A stretch of DNA of 64,000 nt from Elephas maximus indicus (GCF_024166365.1 NC_064839.1:34918378-34982377); one strand, 5' to 3'. Shown: positions 10,775 through 21,849, numbered from the stretch's first letter. Made by a program: numbers and translations. Notes: a model not told the origin generated them from the sequence alone.

Positions 10775-11170
10775 TGCTTTCCTAGTCAATACTCTGCTCT
10801 CTGTGTGACCTGGGGCAAGTTTCTTATGCTTTCTGTACTTCGTTTTCCTCAACAGTAAAATTGGCATGTTAATAGAACCTACCTCGTTAGTACTGTTGCA
10901 GATTAAATTAGTTATATGCTGTACAATGTATGGCCCACAGTCAGCACTATAATTAGTTTATTATCTTCACTGTTATCATCATCATCACTAGAAGCAGCTG
11001 AGCTGTAGTGAGCATTGGATTAGGAAACAGAAGGGGTGACACTACCTGTATAATCTGCTCACATCTAGTCTCTCTGGGCCTCGGATTGTCTGTAAAATGG
11101 GGACTACCATAGTTCCACCTCTTAGGCTGCTGTGAATTAATACCTGTAAAGCATTTAGCACCTGGCCTTC
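10775..11170. repeat. Two adjacent MIR SINE fragments
   Basis: MIR phrases (gtgacctggggcaagtttctt, then cctcaacagtaaaattgg; and ctctgggcctcggattgtctg, then taaaatggggact) occur twice, at about 10775-10970 and 10995-11165. Confidence 0.65.
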
Positions 11171-11189
11171 TCATTTGGGTGTGTTTTAG

Positions 11190-11600
11190 AATGTTCAGAC
11201 AGAAGGTGAACAGGCTGGGACTTCCATGGCGCTGGCCCCCCCCAGGGAGATCTCTCGGGATGTGTCCCCTTGCAGAAGTGCACGTTGCGGGGGCTCCTGC
11301 CTTCTGGCTGGGGCACTACGTGTGTGTCTGACGGCCACCAGAGGGCAGTGAGGGACCGCAGAGGGCACCCAAGGAGGCGGCAGAGCGCTGGAGCTGCCGG
11401 GGCAGCACGGAGCCTGCAGTTGGCAAATATGTTCTCAGGCTTCTTACCACTTTCTTCTTTCCCTTCTTCCTTTCCTCCTTTAAACAGTGCTGAAATTTCG
11501 CTGCACCGGATGAGATACTGCCTCTCTGCGGTCTCCATCCACGGCTCCTGCACTGGAGAGGAGAGATTTATTTTGGAATCAGATCCGAGAATAAATTCCA
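11190..11600. other. GC-richer unique block holding a CTCF-like site
   Basis: There is no transposon or supported reading frame; the frames on both strands (113 and 148 codons) lack domain signatures. See the CTCF motif entry. Confidence 0.4.
11335..11348 (+). promoter_or_regulatory. CTCF core motif
   Basis: The sequence ccaccagagggcag fits the CTCF core CCASYAGRKGGCRS at every position. A weaker look-alike, ccgcagagggcac, follows at 11356-11368. It lies between the ZFP90 end and CDH3. Confidence 0.6.
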
Positions 11601-11620
11601 AACTCCTTTGACCAATAGTA

Positions 11621-11786
11621 GAGCCCTGGTGGTGCAGTGGTTAAGAGCTCGGCTGCTAACCAAAAGGTCAGCAGTTCGAATCCACCAGCTGTTCCTTGGA
11701 AACTCAATGGGACAGTACTGCTCTGTCCTGCAGGGTCACAATGAGTTGGAATCAACTCAGTGGCAACGGGTTTGGTTTGGTTTTTG
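11621..11786 (+). mobile_element. AfroSINE, short form, well preserved
   Basis: The head gagccctggtggtgcagtgg carries an A-box (tggtgcagtgg). The B-box is cagttcgaatcc, the body is ccttggaaactcaatgggac, and the tail is gttggaatcaactcagtggc followed by T/G-rich sequence. Confidence 0.95.
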
Positions 11787-11839
11787 GCCAGTAGCTATTA
11801 GGACCAAGCTGATCTGAGCCCTGCCTCCCTCCTTAATTT

Positions 11840-12175
11840 CCTTAATCACACCAGCTTTATTCCCACCTCAGGGACTTTGCACCTGCTGTACTTGCTTCAC
11901 GGGGCTGGCTCCATACCCTTCAGGTCTCAGACCAAATATTTTCCAAGGAACGAGTCTTCCCTGGGCACCCTTTCTGTTAACATAATGACTTTAAAAGTCT
12001 TTGCCCATTTTAGTTTATGTATCTTATTCATTGCTTGCTTACTGTCTAACATTTGTCCCCACTACTCCCACCCCCACAAGGACAGGGGCTTTGCCTGCTT
12101 TGTTCACTGCTCTGTCCCCAGTACTGGTACATAGTAGGTGCTCAGTTAGTATTTGCTGAATGAATGAATGACTTC
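11840..12175 (+). repeat. L2 LINE 3' end
   Basis: It shows the L2 succession tcagggactttgcacctgct, acaggggctttgcctgctttg, tgtccccagtactgg and acatagtaggtgctcag, ending tgctgaatgaatgaatg. Confidence 0.8.
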
Positions 12176-12909
12176 ACAGGGAGGGGAAACAGTTAAAAAC
12201 AATCCATTCAACTCCCTTCCCTGGGTATCTTGAAATAACAGTTCTTACCTGGCAGAGTTTATGAGGATTAAAAGAGATAAAGAAGTAACAAGGCCTAGAG
12301 CTACAAGATATATTTTTTAAAGAAATGAGTGTTTCGATTCTCCCACCCCCAACAGGCTGGACCTGGGGGTATTCACAGGGCTTTGCTTTCTGAGAGCCCC
12401 TTTGTCTCCAGAGAAAGAAGAATGCTGGCAGGAGGGGTGAGCAATCCACCAGCCCCACTATTTGGGTAATAACTGAGCCTTTTCTTCCCAGCCTGGTTTT
12501 GCAGGTCCCCATGCCCCTTCCTGCAGGCAAAGTCTTCCCTACTTAGCCGGGAACCAGAGTAGGTCAACCATGAATTTAAGGGATATGTCAGGCAGAGAGA
12601 CCCAGACTAGATCAAGGGGGCTGGATTCTTGTGATCTGGGACAAGGAACGTCTTTTCTCAACCTCTTATTTTTTGGAGGGGCAGCAGAAGGGACTTGGGT
12701 GCAGAGGATTGAATTAACTGTCTCAGTTCACAGTCCTCGTAATTGGTTTGTGCAAGGCCCCCTCAAGTTTTAATAATTCACTCATTCATTCATTTCTTTT
12801 TATCCCCATTCCCTATTCCCCGTACCATCTCCACACTGTTTAACAAATATCCCTGAATTTGTACGTAGCTTTGTCAAATGTGTAATGTTGTTTATTAATT
12901 AGTTCAAAT
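12176..12909. other. Intergenic, no gene seen
   Basis: Unique-looking sequence without a supported frame. Confidence 0.35.
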
Positions 12910-12927
12910 GTATCCATCTTAGTAAAG

Positions 12928-13527
12928 GAGAATGAAGAACACCAAAGACACAAGGTAATTATGAGCCCAAGAGACAGAAAGGGCCCCATAAACCAGAGAC
13001 TACATCAGCCTGAGACCAGAAGAACTAGATGATCCCCAGCTACAACTGATGACTGCCCTGACAGGGAACACAGCAGAGAACCCCCGAGGGAGCAGGAGAA
13101 CAGTGGGATGCAGACCTCAAATTCTCATAAAAAGACCAGACTTAATGGTCTGACTAAGACTAGAAGAACCCCAGAGGTCATGGTCCCCAGACCTTCTCTT
13201 AGCCCAAGACAGGTACCATGCGCAAAGCCAACTCTTCAGACACGGATTGGACTAGACTATGGGATAGAAAATGATACTGGTAAAGAGTGAGCTTGGCTCA
13301 AGTGGACACAGGAGACTATGTGGGCAGCTCCTGTCTGGGGAGGAGATGAGAGGACAGAGGGGGTCAGAAGCTGGCTGAATGGACACAAAAATAAAGAGTG
13401 GAGAGAAGGAGTGTGCTGTCTCAGAGGGAGAGCAGCTAGGAGTATATAGCAAGGTCTATATAAGTTTTTGTATGAGAGACTGACTTGGATTGTAAACTTT
13501 CACTTAAAGCACAATTTAAAAAAAAAA
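12928..13527 (+). mobile_element. Afrotherian L1, 5'-truncated 3' end, with target-site duplication
   Basis: An 18-bp direct repeat with two mismatches (gtatccatcttagtaaag and gtatccatcctattaaag) flanks the insert at 12910-12927 and 13528-13545. The 3' end (gtaaactttcacttaaagc, then caattt and an A run) is the same terminus found inverted at 5.1, 29.5 and 60.8 kb. Confidence 0.85.
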
Positions 13528-13545
13528 GTATCCATCCTATTAAAG

Positions 13546-14450
13546 ATCAAATTCTGTTTCTTACCATGGTAGCCATCCTCCAAGATGACTCCCAAGCGAT
13601 CCTTGCCTCCTGGTGTTCATACCTCTGAGCAGTCCCCTCCAACACAAATATGGCTAAACATATTCAACTAATAGGAGGATATTGCGGGAATAAAGGTGTT
13701 TGACTTCTGAAACTAGGTGAGAAAAGACACTGCAATTTCCTCTTTGCTCTCTTCTGTATCACCCACTCTAGGGAAAGCCAGCAGCTATGTTGTGAGGACA
13801 CTCAAGCAGCCCTTTGGAGGGATCCAAGAGGAACTGAGGCCTCCTGCCAAGAGTTAGCACCAGCTTGCCAGTCTTGTGAATGAACCATCTTGAAAGTGCT
13901 CCTCCAGCCTCAGTAAAGCCTTCGTATGACTGCAGTCCCTGCGCCATCTTAACTGCAACCTGATGAGAGACCCCAAGCCAGAAGCACTCAGTCAGGGGCT
14001 GTAAATGAGACTTGAGTTCAGAAAAGTTGGGAACCAGCCCAGGGCCACACAGGAAGATCATAGGATTGAGCAGATGCCCAGCCAGGCTGGGAAGCTGAGT
14101 TCCCTTAGGATAAGCTTGAACTGCAAATTAGAACAAGAAGATAGGAAACAGGACTTCTGGACTAAATTGGAAAGATTGAGTCTACGTGATAAAGTAAGAC
14201 AAGGCATTGGAGGGAATGGGACCTTCTCTCCCTGGCTGGTAGAAGCAAATTTTTCTGAAGAGTAATTATTTATCAAAAGCCTTAACCACCTGCATACCCT
14301 CTGACTTTGCAGATTCTTTAGGAATTTGGTCAAAGGTAAGAAGAAAAGTGTTTGGTGGTAGGAAAAAATAAATCTCTCTAAATATCTACCTTCAAGACAT
14401 GGAATGCTATATATAAGACATCTTAAAAAAAAGATGTTCTAGAGGAGATT
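13546..14450. other. Intergenic, no gene seen
   Basis: Bases 13560-13950 read like an old L1 or MER-type repeat (atggtagccatcctccaag and similar phrases), but I cannot name it. No coding frame is supported. Confidence 0.35.
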
Positions 14451-14612
14451 TGGAAACCCTGGTGGCATAGTGGTTAACAGCTACGGCTGCTAACGAAAAG
14501 GTCAGCAGTTCAAATCCACCAGGCACTTCTTGGAAACTCTATGGGGCAGTTCTATTCTGTTCTATAGGGCTACTATGAGTGAGAATTGACTCAATGGCAA
14601 TGGGTTTTATAG
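14451..14612 (+). mobile_element. AfroSINE, short form
   Basis: The head tggaaaccctggtggcatag, the B-box gcagttcaaatccacc and the tail gagaattgactcaatggc are all present. Confidence 0.93.
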
Positions 14613-14744
14613 ATTTATAATGCTATGGAAAGGTGTTTATAATCCACTTAAGGTGAGGAGAGATCCATGTTATAAAATAGTGAATACATAATTATCTCAT
14701 TTTTGTAAGGAAAAAATATGAATTAAAAAACCTGGGAAAATGTA

Positions 14745-14975
14745 ATAATATACTGAGTGCTTACTATGTGCCAAGCCCTGTTTTAAGTGCTTTATAGCCA
14801 TTAATTCATTTAATTCTCATACAACTCTGTGAGTAGGTACTGTTAGTATCCCCATTTTACAGGTAAAGAAACTGAGGTCAGAGAGGTCACACAGATGGTA
14901 AGTGATGGAGCCAGGATTTGAACCCAGGCCACTGGGTCCAGAGCCCCACCCTCTTAACCATCACCCCAGATAGTC
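14745..14975 (+). repeat. MIR SINE, nearly complete core and 3' part
   Basis: It has the order gtgctttatagccattaatt, ccccattttacaggtaaaga, aactgaggtcagagaggtca and caggatttgaacccaggcc. Confidence 0.9.
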
Positions 14976-15745
14976 CTCATGGTCATCTCCATGTTAACCT
15001 CTGAGGAGTGAGATTAAGGGTGTTCCTTATTTTCTTTAACAGTATTTTCTGATTTGTCTACAATTAATTTTTTTAAAGAGTTTCCTTCGCCCTACCCTCC
15101 TCTGCAGTGGTGGCTTGGGAAATATGAAAATGGAGGGAAGCTAGGGAGGACACTGTGGGGAGAAGAATCAGGAATAGGATGGGGCTATGCTCACCTCAAA
15201 CCCTACCCCAGCCCCCAACTCCCTTTTCCTTCATTCTTGAGAATATCAAGGAAATCAAAGATCAGCTTATCGCTGTGTGAATTTGGACCAGTTCCTTGTC
15301 CTCTCTGAGTCCCAGTTTCCATATCTGCCATATGGGCTGAATTTCTAGAGCAGGGTCTGCCCTTTCAAGGTACAGGGAGGGCCAGCCTTGCTCAGCAGTG
15401 CTGGAAGCTGGCACCAGGACAAGCCCAGGGGTGTGGTGGAGGCATAAGGGAAAGGGACAGGTATTGGCATCTTCTCTGCCCTGAGGCTTCGAGGGAGTGA
15501 CTGCCCAATTCCTGGATGCAATTCTTGGAACATCTGTGGCTGCAGTGAACACTGGAGAGGGAGTGTGAAGACCTGGCTGCCACTCACACCTCACCATTGG
15601 TTACCTCTGCCTTATGGCAAGTCAACCAAGGCTCAAAGGGGGTTGACGCCTGGGTAGTTGTGACATCATGGCAGATTCTTCATAAAAGGCTAAACAGCTT
15701 TGTGCTATGTCCGGGATCGGCAAACAACAGCCTACCACCATCTGT
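14976..15745. other. Intergenic, no gene seen
   Basis: MIR-like phrases appear near 15270-15330. The short frames on the - strand (111, 80 and 63 codons) have no recognisable domain. Confidence 0.35.
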
Positions 15746-15749
15746 GTTT

Positions 15750-16490
15750 TTTTTTTTTATAGTTTTATTGAGCTATAATTCACACACATAGAATTTACCC
15801 ATTTAAAATGTTTAATTCAGTGGTTTCTAGTATATTCACAGAGTGGTGCAACTGTTACCACAATCAATTTTAGAACATTCCCATTACCTCAGAAAGAAAC
15901 TCCTACCCTTTAGCTATCACCTCACAACTCCTATAGATTTACCTATTCTGGACCAAAACCAAATCCACAGCCATTGAGTCAGTTCAGACTCATAATGACC
16001 ATAGAGGACAAAGTAACACTGCTCCATAGGATTTCCAAGGCTGTAAATCTTGAGAGGCAGACTGCTACATCTTTCTCTGGTAGAGCAGCTGGTGGGTTCC
16101 AACCGCTGACCTTTCAGTTAGGAGCCAAACATTTTAACCATGTCATCACCAGGGCTCCTTTATTCTGGACAGTTCATATAAATGACATCATATAATACGT
16201 GACCTTTTGTGTCTGCATTCTTTCACTTTGCATAATTTTTTCAAGATTCATCCATGTCGTAGCATGAATCAGTACTTGATTCCTTTTTTATTGCCAAATG
16301 TCCATTTTATGGATATTCCGTATGTCGTTTATCCATTTATTAGTTGATGGACATATGGGTTTTTCCCACTGTTTGGCTATTATGAATAATAATGGCTGCT
16401 GTGAGCAAGCTTTTGTGTGGACATACGTTTTCATACCTAGGAGTGGAATTGTTATGTGAAATGATAACATTATGCTTAACTTTTTGAGGC
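15750..16490 (-). repeat. Old L1 3'UTR fragment, split by an AfroSINE
   Basis: It reads in reverse as an L1M-type 3' region: tttattgagctataattcac, tggatattccgtatgtcg, gaataataatggctgctgtg. The element resumes exactly across the SINE at 15954-16160. Confidence 0.75.
15954..16160 (-). mobile_element. AfroSINE, long form, with 10-bp target-site duplication
   Basis: The duplication tattctggac occurs at 15944-15953 and 16161-16170. The long form keeps the central segment (ggctgtaaatcttgagaggc, then agactgctacatctttctc) that the short copies lack. Confidence 0.93.
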
Positions 16491-16524
16491 TTGTTTTTAC
16501 ATAGCCTACAAGTCACTCACCTGT

Positions 16525-16895
16525 CAGTTTGTTGTACTGTGGTGGCTTGCATGTTGCTGTGATGCTGGAAGTTATGCCACTAGTATTTCAGATACCAGCA
16601 GGGTCACTCATGGTAGACAGGATTCAGCGGAGCTTCCAGACTAAGACAGACTAGAAGTCGGACTTGGAGATATACTTCTAAAAAAAATTGGCCAGTGAAA
16701 ACGTTATGAATAGCAGTGGAACCTTGTCTGATATAGTGCCAGAAGATAAGCCCCTCAGGTTGAGGCACTGAAAATGGGCCCAAACATAGCAACAATTGGG
16801 AGAATGGCACAGGACTGGGCAGTGTTTTGTTCTGTTGTTGTACATAGGGTTGCTATGAGTTGAAACTGATTTGACAGCACCTGACAACCACAACA
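16525..16895 (+). mobile_element. Short RTE-derived composite element
   Basis: Its 5' part (gtggcttgcatgttgctgtg, tatttcagataccagcaggg, gcttccagactaagacagac) is non-coding and resembles my recollection of the RTE leader. Its last ~120 bases (gaatggcacaggactgggca, then gctatgagttgaaactgatt and gacagcacctgacaacc) are the RTE 3' tail. The whole endonuclease/RT coding part is missing. A diverged relative lies inverted at 3645-3915. Confidence 0.7.
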
Positions 16896-17297
16896 AGCTA
16901 AAAATGTTTTTTGCATTTTTAAATGGTTGGGAAGAAATCAAAAAGAATAATATTTTGTAACATGCAAAAATTATACAGAATTCAAATTCAAATAAAGCTT
17001 CATTGGATGTCTGTGTTCATTCATTTACATATTGTTGTGGCTGCTTTTACACTACAATGGCAGAGCTGAGTAGCTGCAACAGAGACCATATGGCCTGCAA
17101 AGCCTAAAATGTTTCCTATGTGGCTTTTTATAGAAAATATTTGCTGATCCAAGAACTGTGTGATGATATTGTTGTTATTAATTATTGTTTGCCAGCTGGA
17201 TGGGGAAGAATAGCTTTGGTATGTATTGCCCCTGGGTTTGTTAAGGACAGGACTCAGTTGCCAGTCCCTCTCTTTCAGGTCTGACCTGGAGCAGGGA

Positions 17298-17436
17298 TGG
17301 ATTACCAATAAATAAGGTACACATGGGCTTACTTGCGCTTACTTACTAGTCAAAGAGTTGGTGAAAAACAGGTGAGATACAGATTAGTAAGCAAGCGCAA
17401 ATAAACCCTGTGTACCGTAATTACTGATTAATCTGC
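17298..17436. repeat. Imperfect inverted repeat, ~50-bp arms
   Basis: The left arm is 17298-17348 and the right arm 17383-17436, with a ~34-base centre. The arms share cores such as ggtacaca, ggg, ttgcgctt and cttacta in inverse order. It could be a degenerate fold-back (MITE-like) transposon. Confidence 0.7.
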
Positions 17437-17449
17437 CCCTACCTGGCAA

Positions 17450-17790
17450 CATAAAAGAATGACAGCTCATATTTGGCCCCATTTTCGGGACTGAGAAACT
17501 GAGCCCCGTGGACAGCTCAGGCTCATTCATGCTGAGGAGGAAGCAAGGGCTTAGCTTTCTCCTCTCCTGGGCAATCAAACGCAGCCCCTTCTGCTCCAGC
17601 TCAGAAGACCTGGCTATAAATAATTCATGGTTGGCATTGTAGAGCACTCCATTTTGTCAGAGCACTTTGATCATCATTAATTAGTCAGAACCTGGCTCCG
17701 GCTGTCGCCAAATAAAACAAAAACAGAGGTGACTTTGATGTCTTTGCCCCTAACACTGAGGCTTCCATGTGAAGCCGGAGCTCTGCACCC
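17450..17790. promoter_or_regulatory. Repeat-free candidate regulatory block
   Basis: No repeat is recognised. It contains two TCF/LEF-like sites (actttgatc near 17668 and actttgatg near 17733), a homeodomain-like cattaattag and a ccaaataaaac stretch. It is a candidate only. Confidence 0.3.
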
Positions 17791-18031
17791 ACAGATTCTT
17801 TCTCTCTGCCCATTGCCCCATCATCTCTCAAAAGCCTAAAACCTGTCCTGGCCGGGAGTCAGGCTTCATGAAGGAAAGGGCAGCCTCTGGGTTAGAGCCC
17901 CAGCCCTCACTAGCTGGTGTCACCTGGAAAGTCATGTCCACTCTCCCCCACAGTGTCCTCATCTGGAAGATATGGGTAGTCATGCCTATCTCTAGACCTA
18001 TTGTGAGAATTTAATGAGTTTATGTTTGTAG

Positions 18032-18231
18032 AGGAGTCCCTGGGTGGTATAAACTTAACACGCTTGGCTGCTAACCAAAGGTTAACGTTTGAATCCACCC
18101 AGAGGTGCCTCGGAAGAGAGTCTTGGTGATCTACTTTCAAAAAATCAGCCATTGAAAACCCTATGGAGCACAGGTCTACTCTGGCACACATGGGGTCACC
18201 ATGACTTGCAGTCAACTCTACAGCATCTTGT
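18032..18231 (+). mobile_element. AfroSINE, long form, with target-site duplication
   Basis: Direct repeats tttatgtttgta (18019-18030) and tttatgtttata (18232-18243) flank it. Its central segment (ttggtgatctactttcaaaa, then tcagccattgaaaacc) resembles part of the RTE-derived element at 16.6-16.7 kb. Confidence 0.92.
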
Positions 18232-18243
18232 TTTATGTTTATA

Positions 18244-18680
18244 AATGTGCTCTGAAAGGACTCATAAATGGTTGGGGGGAATGTAAAATGGTGGAGCGGC
18301 TTTGGAAAATAGTCTGGCAGTACCTCAAGTGGTTAAACATAGACTTACCATAAAACCCATTGCCATCCAGTTGATTCCGACTCATAATGACCTTACCGTA
18401 CACAGTAGAACTGCCCCATAGGATTTCCAAGGAGCTGGCTGGTGCATTGGAAACGCCAACCTTTTGGTTAGCAGCCCAAGCTCTTAAGGACTATGCCACC
18501 ACAGCTCCAGAGCTACTGTATGATCCAGTAATTCCGCTCCTAGGTATATATCCAATGACAACATAGGTCCACACAAAAACTAGTACATGAATGTTCGCAG
18601 CAGCATTAATCACAATAGCCAAAAAGTGGAAGCAACCCAAATGTCCATCAACTGATGAATGGATAAACAAAATGCTTCCC
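18244..18680 (+). repeat. Old L1 3' region, split by an AfroSINE
   Basis: L1 phrases run on either side of 18352-18508: aaatggtggagcggctttgg, tctggcagtacctcaagtgg, tgatccagtaattccgctcc and caaatgtccatcaactgatg. Confidence 0.8.
18352..18508 (-). mobile_element. AfroSINE, short form
   Basis: The tail gttgattccgactcataatg, the body gccccataggatttccaagg and the head gccaccacagctcc are present, inserted in an L1. Confidence 0.92.
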
Positions 18681-18945
18681 TGTGCCTCCTCCACCCCCAA
18701 CCTCCCTTTACCTCTCACTACCCTCCTCCCGTCTTCTACTTTCAACCCCCTCCCCTCTGCCCACCAGGTTGCATTCCTCCCTTCTTTTCCCAAAGAACTA
18801 TAATTAAGCTCTTACTCTGTAATTGGCATTTCATGGTTTCCCCTCTGAAATCACACTCTGCCTGGCCTACTTGCCAGCTCCTTCTCAACCTTGGTAAGCA
18901 GAGGCAGGATTTACAGGAACCCAGGATGGGCCTTGTGATCTAAGA
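18681..18945. other. Pyrimidine-rich intergenic sequence
   Basis: C/T-rich on the + strand, with no feature assigned. Confidence 0.3.
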
Positions 18946-18949
18946 ATGA

Positions 18950-19190
18950 TATGGCTTGTATTTATTGAATATTCTCTCTGTGTGTGCCAGGCACTGGCTG
19001 CGCCCTACCCCTTCATGTGTTACTGTGTTTGATCCTCACAACAACCTCAGGAGGAAACTGAGGCTTGGAATAGTACAGTAACTCATCCAAAGGCTTCATA
19101 GGTAGTTGGTAGAGCTGGAATTTGAACCCAGTTTGATCTGGCCTCAAATCTGGGATAGTAGACTCCTACTTCCTCAACTGATCAGTATAT
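18950..19190 (+). repeat. MIR SINE
   Basis: It has the MIR succession tgtgtgccaggcactggctg, gatcctcacaacaacctcag, gaaactgaggcttgg and gagctggaatttgaaccc. Confidence 0.88.
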
Positions 19191-20110
19191 TTATTCTGAA
19201 CTGCCAAAGCCAAGGCACCAATACTCTAGTGGTAGATTGATATCAAATTGGCCACCCTCATCCCTCCCTGTATTCTTGCCCTTTGCAATATCACTTTGCA
19301 GCTCATCCTGTCTAAAAGGTGGAGTCTATTTCCCCAGTGCTAGAATCTGGGCTGGCCTTGCTTCGGCCAATAGAATGCAGCAGAAGTGAAGGTGTGCTAT
19401 TCCATACCTGGGCCCTAAGAAGCCTTGCACAGTCCTGTTCCATTTCTTGGGACCCTGACTCTGCCATGAAAACAAGCCACAGAAGCCATCAGGGAAGGTG
19501 CCTAGGTTTTTCACCTGAACAACTGTGTAGACAGAGATGCCATTGACTGTGGTGGGAAAGATCAGGGGAGAAAGTGATTGAGGTGAGGTGGGGATCGAGA
19601 GTTCCATTTTGTTATATAAAGTTTGAGATACTGATCAGACACCCGAGGGTGTCAAGTAGACGATGGATGTTCAAGTCTGGAGGTCAGGGAAAAGGTCAGA
19701 GCTGGAGATGAAAATTTAAGGACTGGGTGAAGTCACCTAGGGCAGGGGTTTTTAATCTGGGGCCTGCACACCCTCAAGGGGCCTGTGCTGGGTTGAATAG
19801 AGTCCACCCAAGATTTATGTCCACCTGGAACCTCAGAATGTGACCTTATTTGGAAATAGAGTCCTTGCAGAGGCAATTAGTTAAGATAAAATCATACACA
19901 TCTTCTATTAGTTCTGTTTCTCTGGAGAACCTTGATTGATACAAGGGGGAAACTGAAGGCAGGGCAGGAGGGTGAGGGAGGGGGACTAGTTATCTCAGGG
20001 CTAGTTAAGAAGCTGTTGCAGGAATGAGGTAAATAAAGACCTGGAAATCAGTCGTGGAGGAGGGAACAGAGATGAAAGGATCAACTTGTGCCACATATTT
20101 TTTACTTGGA
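19191..20110. other. Intergenic, with an old repeat fragment at 19790-19955
   Basis: Bases 19790-19955 (ttatgtccacctggaacctc, gtgaccttatttggaaatag, aattagttaagataaaatc) are a familiar mammalian dispersed repeat that I cannot name with certainty. No gene is seen. Confidence 0.45.
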
Positions 20111-20119
20111 ATACAATCT

Positions 20120-20260
20120 CATTTTATAAAGCCATGTAGTATTTTTAATCCTCACAAAAACTTTGTTAGGTAGGCTACTGCTAGCTCCACTCTGTAGATG
20201 AAGAAACTGAGGCTCAGAGAGAGTTTAAGTCACTTCTTCAAGGCATACTCCATCAGGCCT
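20120..20260 (+). repeat. MIR SINE fragment
   Basis: It includes taatcctcacaaaaac, ctctgtagatgaagaaactg and aggctcagagagag. Confidence 0.8.
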
Positions 20261-20699
20261 TCCCCAGAGACACTTGGAAGAAATAACCAAGGAGTCATCA
20301 TGATTAATTGGATGGGAAGGGAAGGAGGGGATCGAGAAAGGAGGGGACCAAAAATGACCAGGACATTTTGAGCCCAACACAGTGGAAAATAATTGGCAAG
20401 TCAGGAGGGAGTGCTTGATTACGGGGGAAAGTTTAAGCTAAAGGAGTGAATACCTAATTATGGAATTTGATGTCTCTGATGGGGGCTTAGAGGAAAGTCC
20501 GTAAGTGTACTTCTTCCTAGCTGGCCCTGCCATTGAGCATCTGAAACCCCTAGCAACTTTCAACCTCACACTTCCTGGCAAGTGGTGTGTTCTTCTGGGT
20601 ACTTTGGTCTTTCTGCATCAGCAACTTGTACTTTCTGTGGCTCTGACTATATGGCCTGATTGATTGACCAGGCTTAAAAGGCCTGCTGTTGAATTTGAG

Positions 20700-21050
20700 A
20701 TCTGAAGCTTGCAGCCCCCCATAGGTCATCAACAAAGTCCAAAAGGCCTGGCATGAACTCGAGGTTATTATTCACCCGAGAAGTCATTATAAACCACAAG
20801 AATGCAAGCCCAGCAAGCAGAAATGGCCGCCCAGCTCACTAGGCTCGCTGTGTCCTCGTCCTTCCATCCGGCATGATTCATAATTAAATCTGCAGCAGGC
20901 AGGAGGTAAACTAGAATATCGTGTAGGCTGGCATTGGGGAAGCACTTTAATACAATTTAATTTCAAAGTTCTGGAGTGTCAGAACTTGAAATGCTTGTTA
21001 CATTTCACGTAGAGGCTACCCCTCCCTACCATTCACTGGGCCTAACCCCT
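20700..21050. promoter_or_regulatory. Repeat-free candidate conserved block
   Basis: No transposon is recognised. It holds clustered AT-rich homeodomain-like sites (cataattaaatc, atacaatttaatttc) inside mixed-composition sequence, a texture common in noncoding regulatory DNA. No reading frame fits. Confidence 0.25.
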
Positions 21051-21334
21051 GAAGGAAGATGACACAAAGGAGAAAATTTGTTGGATCACCGGGTAAGGTC
21101 TAGGTTTGGAAAACTAAGCCCCCAAAGATGCCACATACTTGCCTCAATGTATGTTTCCAGTTAAGATCAGCAGGGAAGGTCAGCATGGGGGTAAAGGACA
21201 GAAACAATTGACAGAAGAAATTCAAATGGTTTTTAACCATATTGCATGGTCACCATGTTGCACAACTTCAGGGGGCATCCCTCACATCATACTCTGTACA
21301 CAGAGATGTACATTTTGATGGCCTGTAAGAGAGG

Positions 21335-21510
21335 ATGCTTATCCTCGCTCATGATAAGAGAAATGCCAATTAAAATATGACAATAAGGTACCGTTTTTCA
21401 TGTATTGGACTGGCAAAGCTCAAAGAGTTGATAATATTCTGGGTTAGTGTGAGGAGGTACTCTCAGACGTCATGGTGGGAGTATAATTTGGTGCCACCTC
21501 TACGGAGAGT
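21335..21510 (+). repeat. Old L1 fragment
   Basis: It contains gagaaatgccaattaaaat, tttcatgtattggactggca and gtcatggtgggagtataatt, typical of the L1 3' region. Confidence 0.65.
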
Positions 21511-21512
21511 AT

Positions 21513-21706
21513 GGAGTCCTTGGGTTGTACAAAAGGTTAATGTGCTCAGCTGCTAACTGAAAGGTTAGAAGTTCGAGTTCACCTAGAGGTGCCTCAGAAG
21601 AAAGGTCTGGTGATCTGCTTCTGAAAAATCAGCCTTTGAGAACCCTATGGAGCATAATTCTACTCTGACACACACTTGAGTTGGAGTCGATGGCAGTTGA
21701 CTTTCT
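21513..21706 (+). mobile_element. AfroSINE, long form
   Basis: It starts ggagtccttgggttgtac, keeps the long-form centre (tggtgatctgcttctgaaaa, then tcagcctttgagaaccc) and ends gttggagtcgatggcagttg. Confidence 0.92.
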
Positions 21707-21849
21707 GTGGAGGGTGTAATGAATACCATGGACTGGCTCTCTTAACTCTCATTCTACCATCTTCTAGTTGGAGACATTGGAAAGCTAAATCCTGTACTTC
21801 CCAGTCTCCCTTGCAGCTAGGGTTCCAGATGCAAATTAGGTCCTGCCCG

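Noticed and set aside
11155..11601. 148-codon - strand frame
   Set aside because: It overlaps an opposing 113-codon frame and the CTCF-like block; no family resemblance.
11621..11700. tRNA-like sequence with A- and B-boxes
   Set aside because: It is the tRNA-derived head of an AfroSINE, not a functional tRNA gene.
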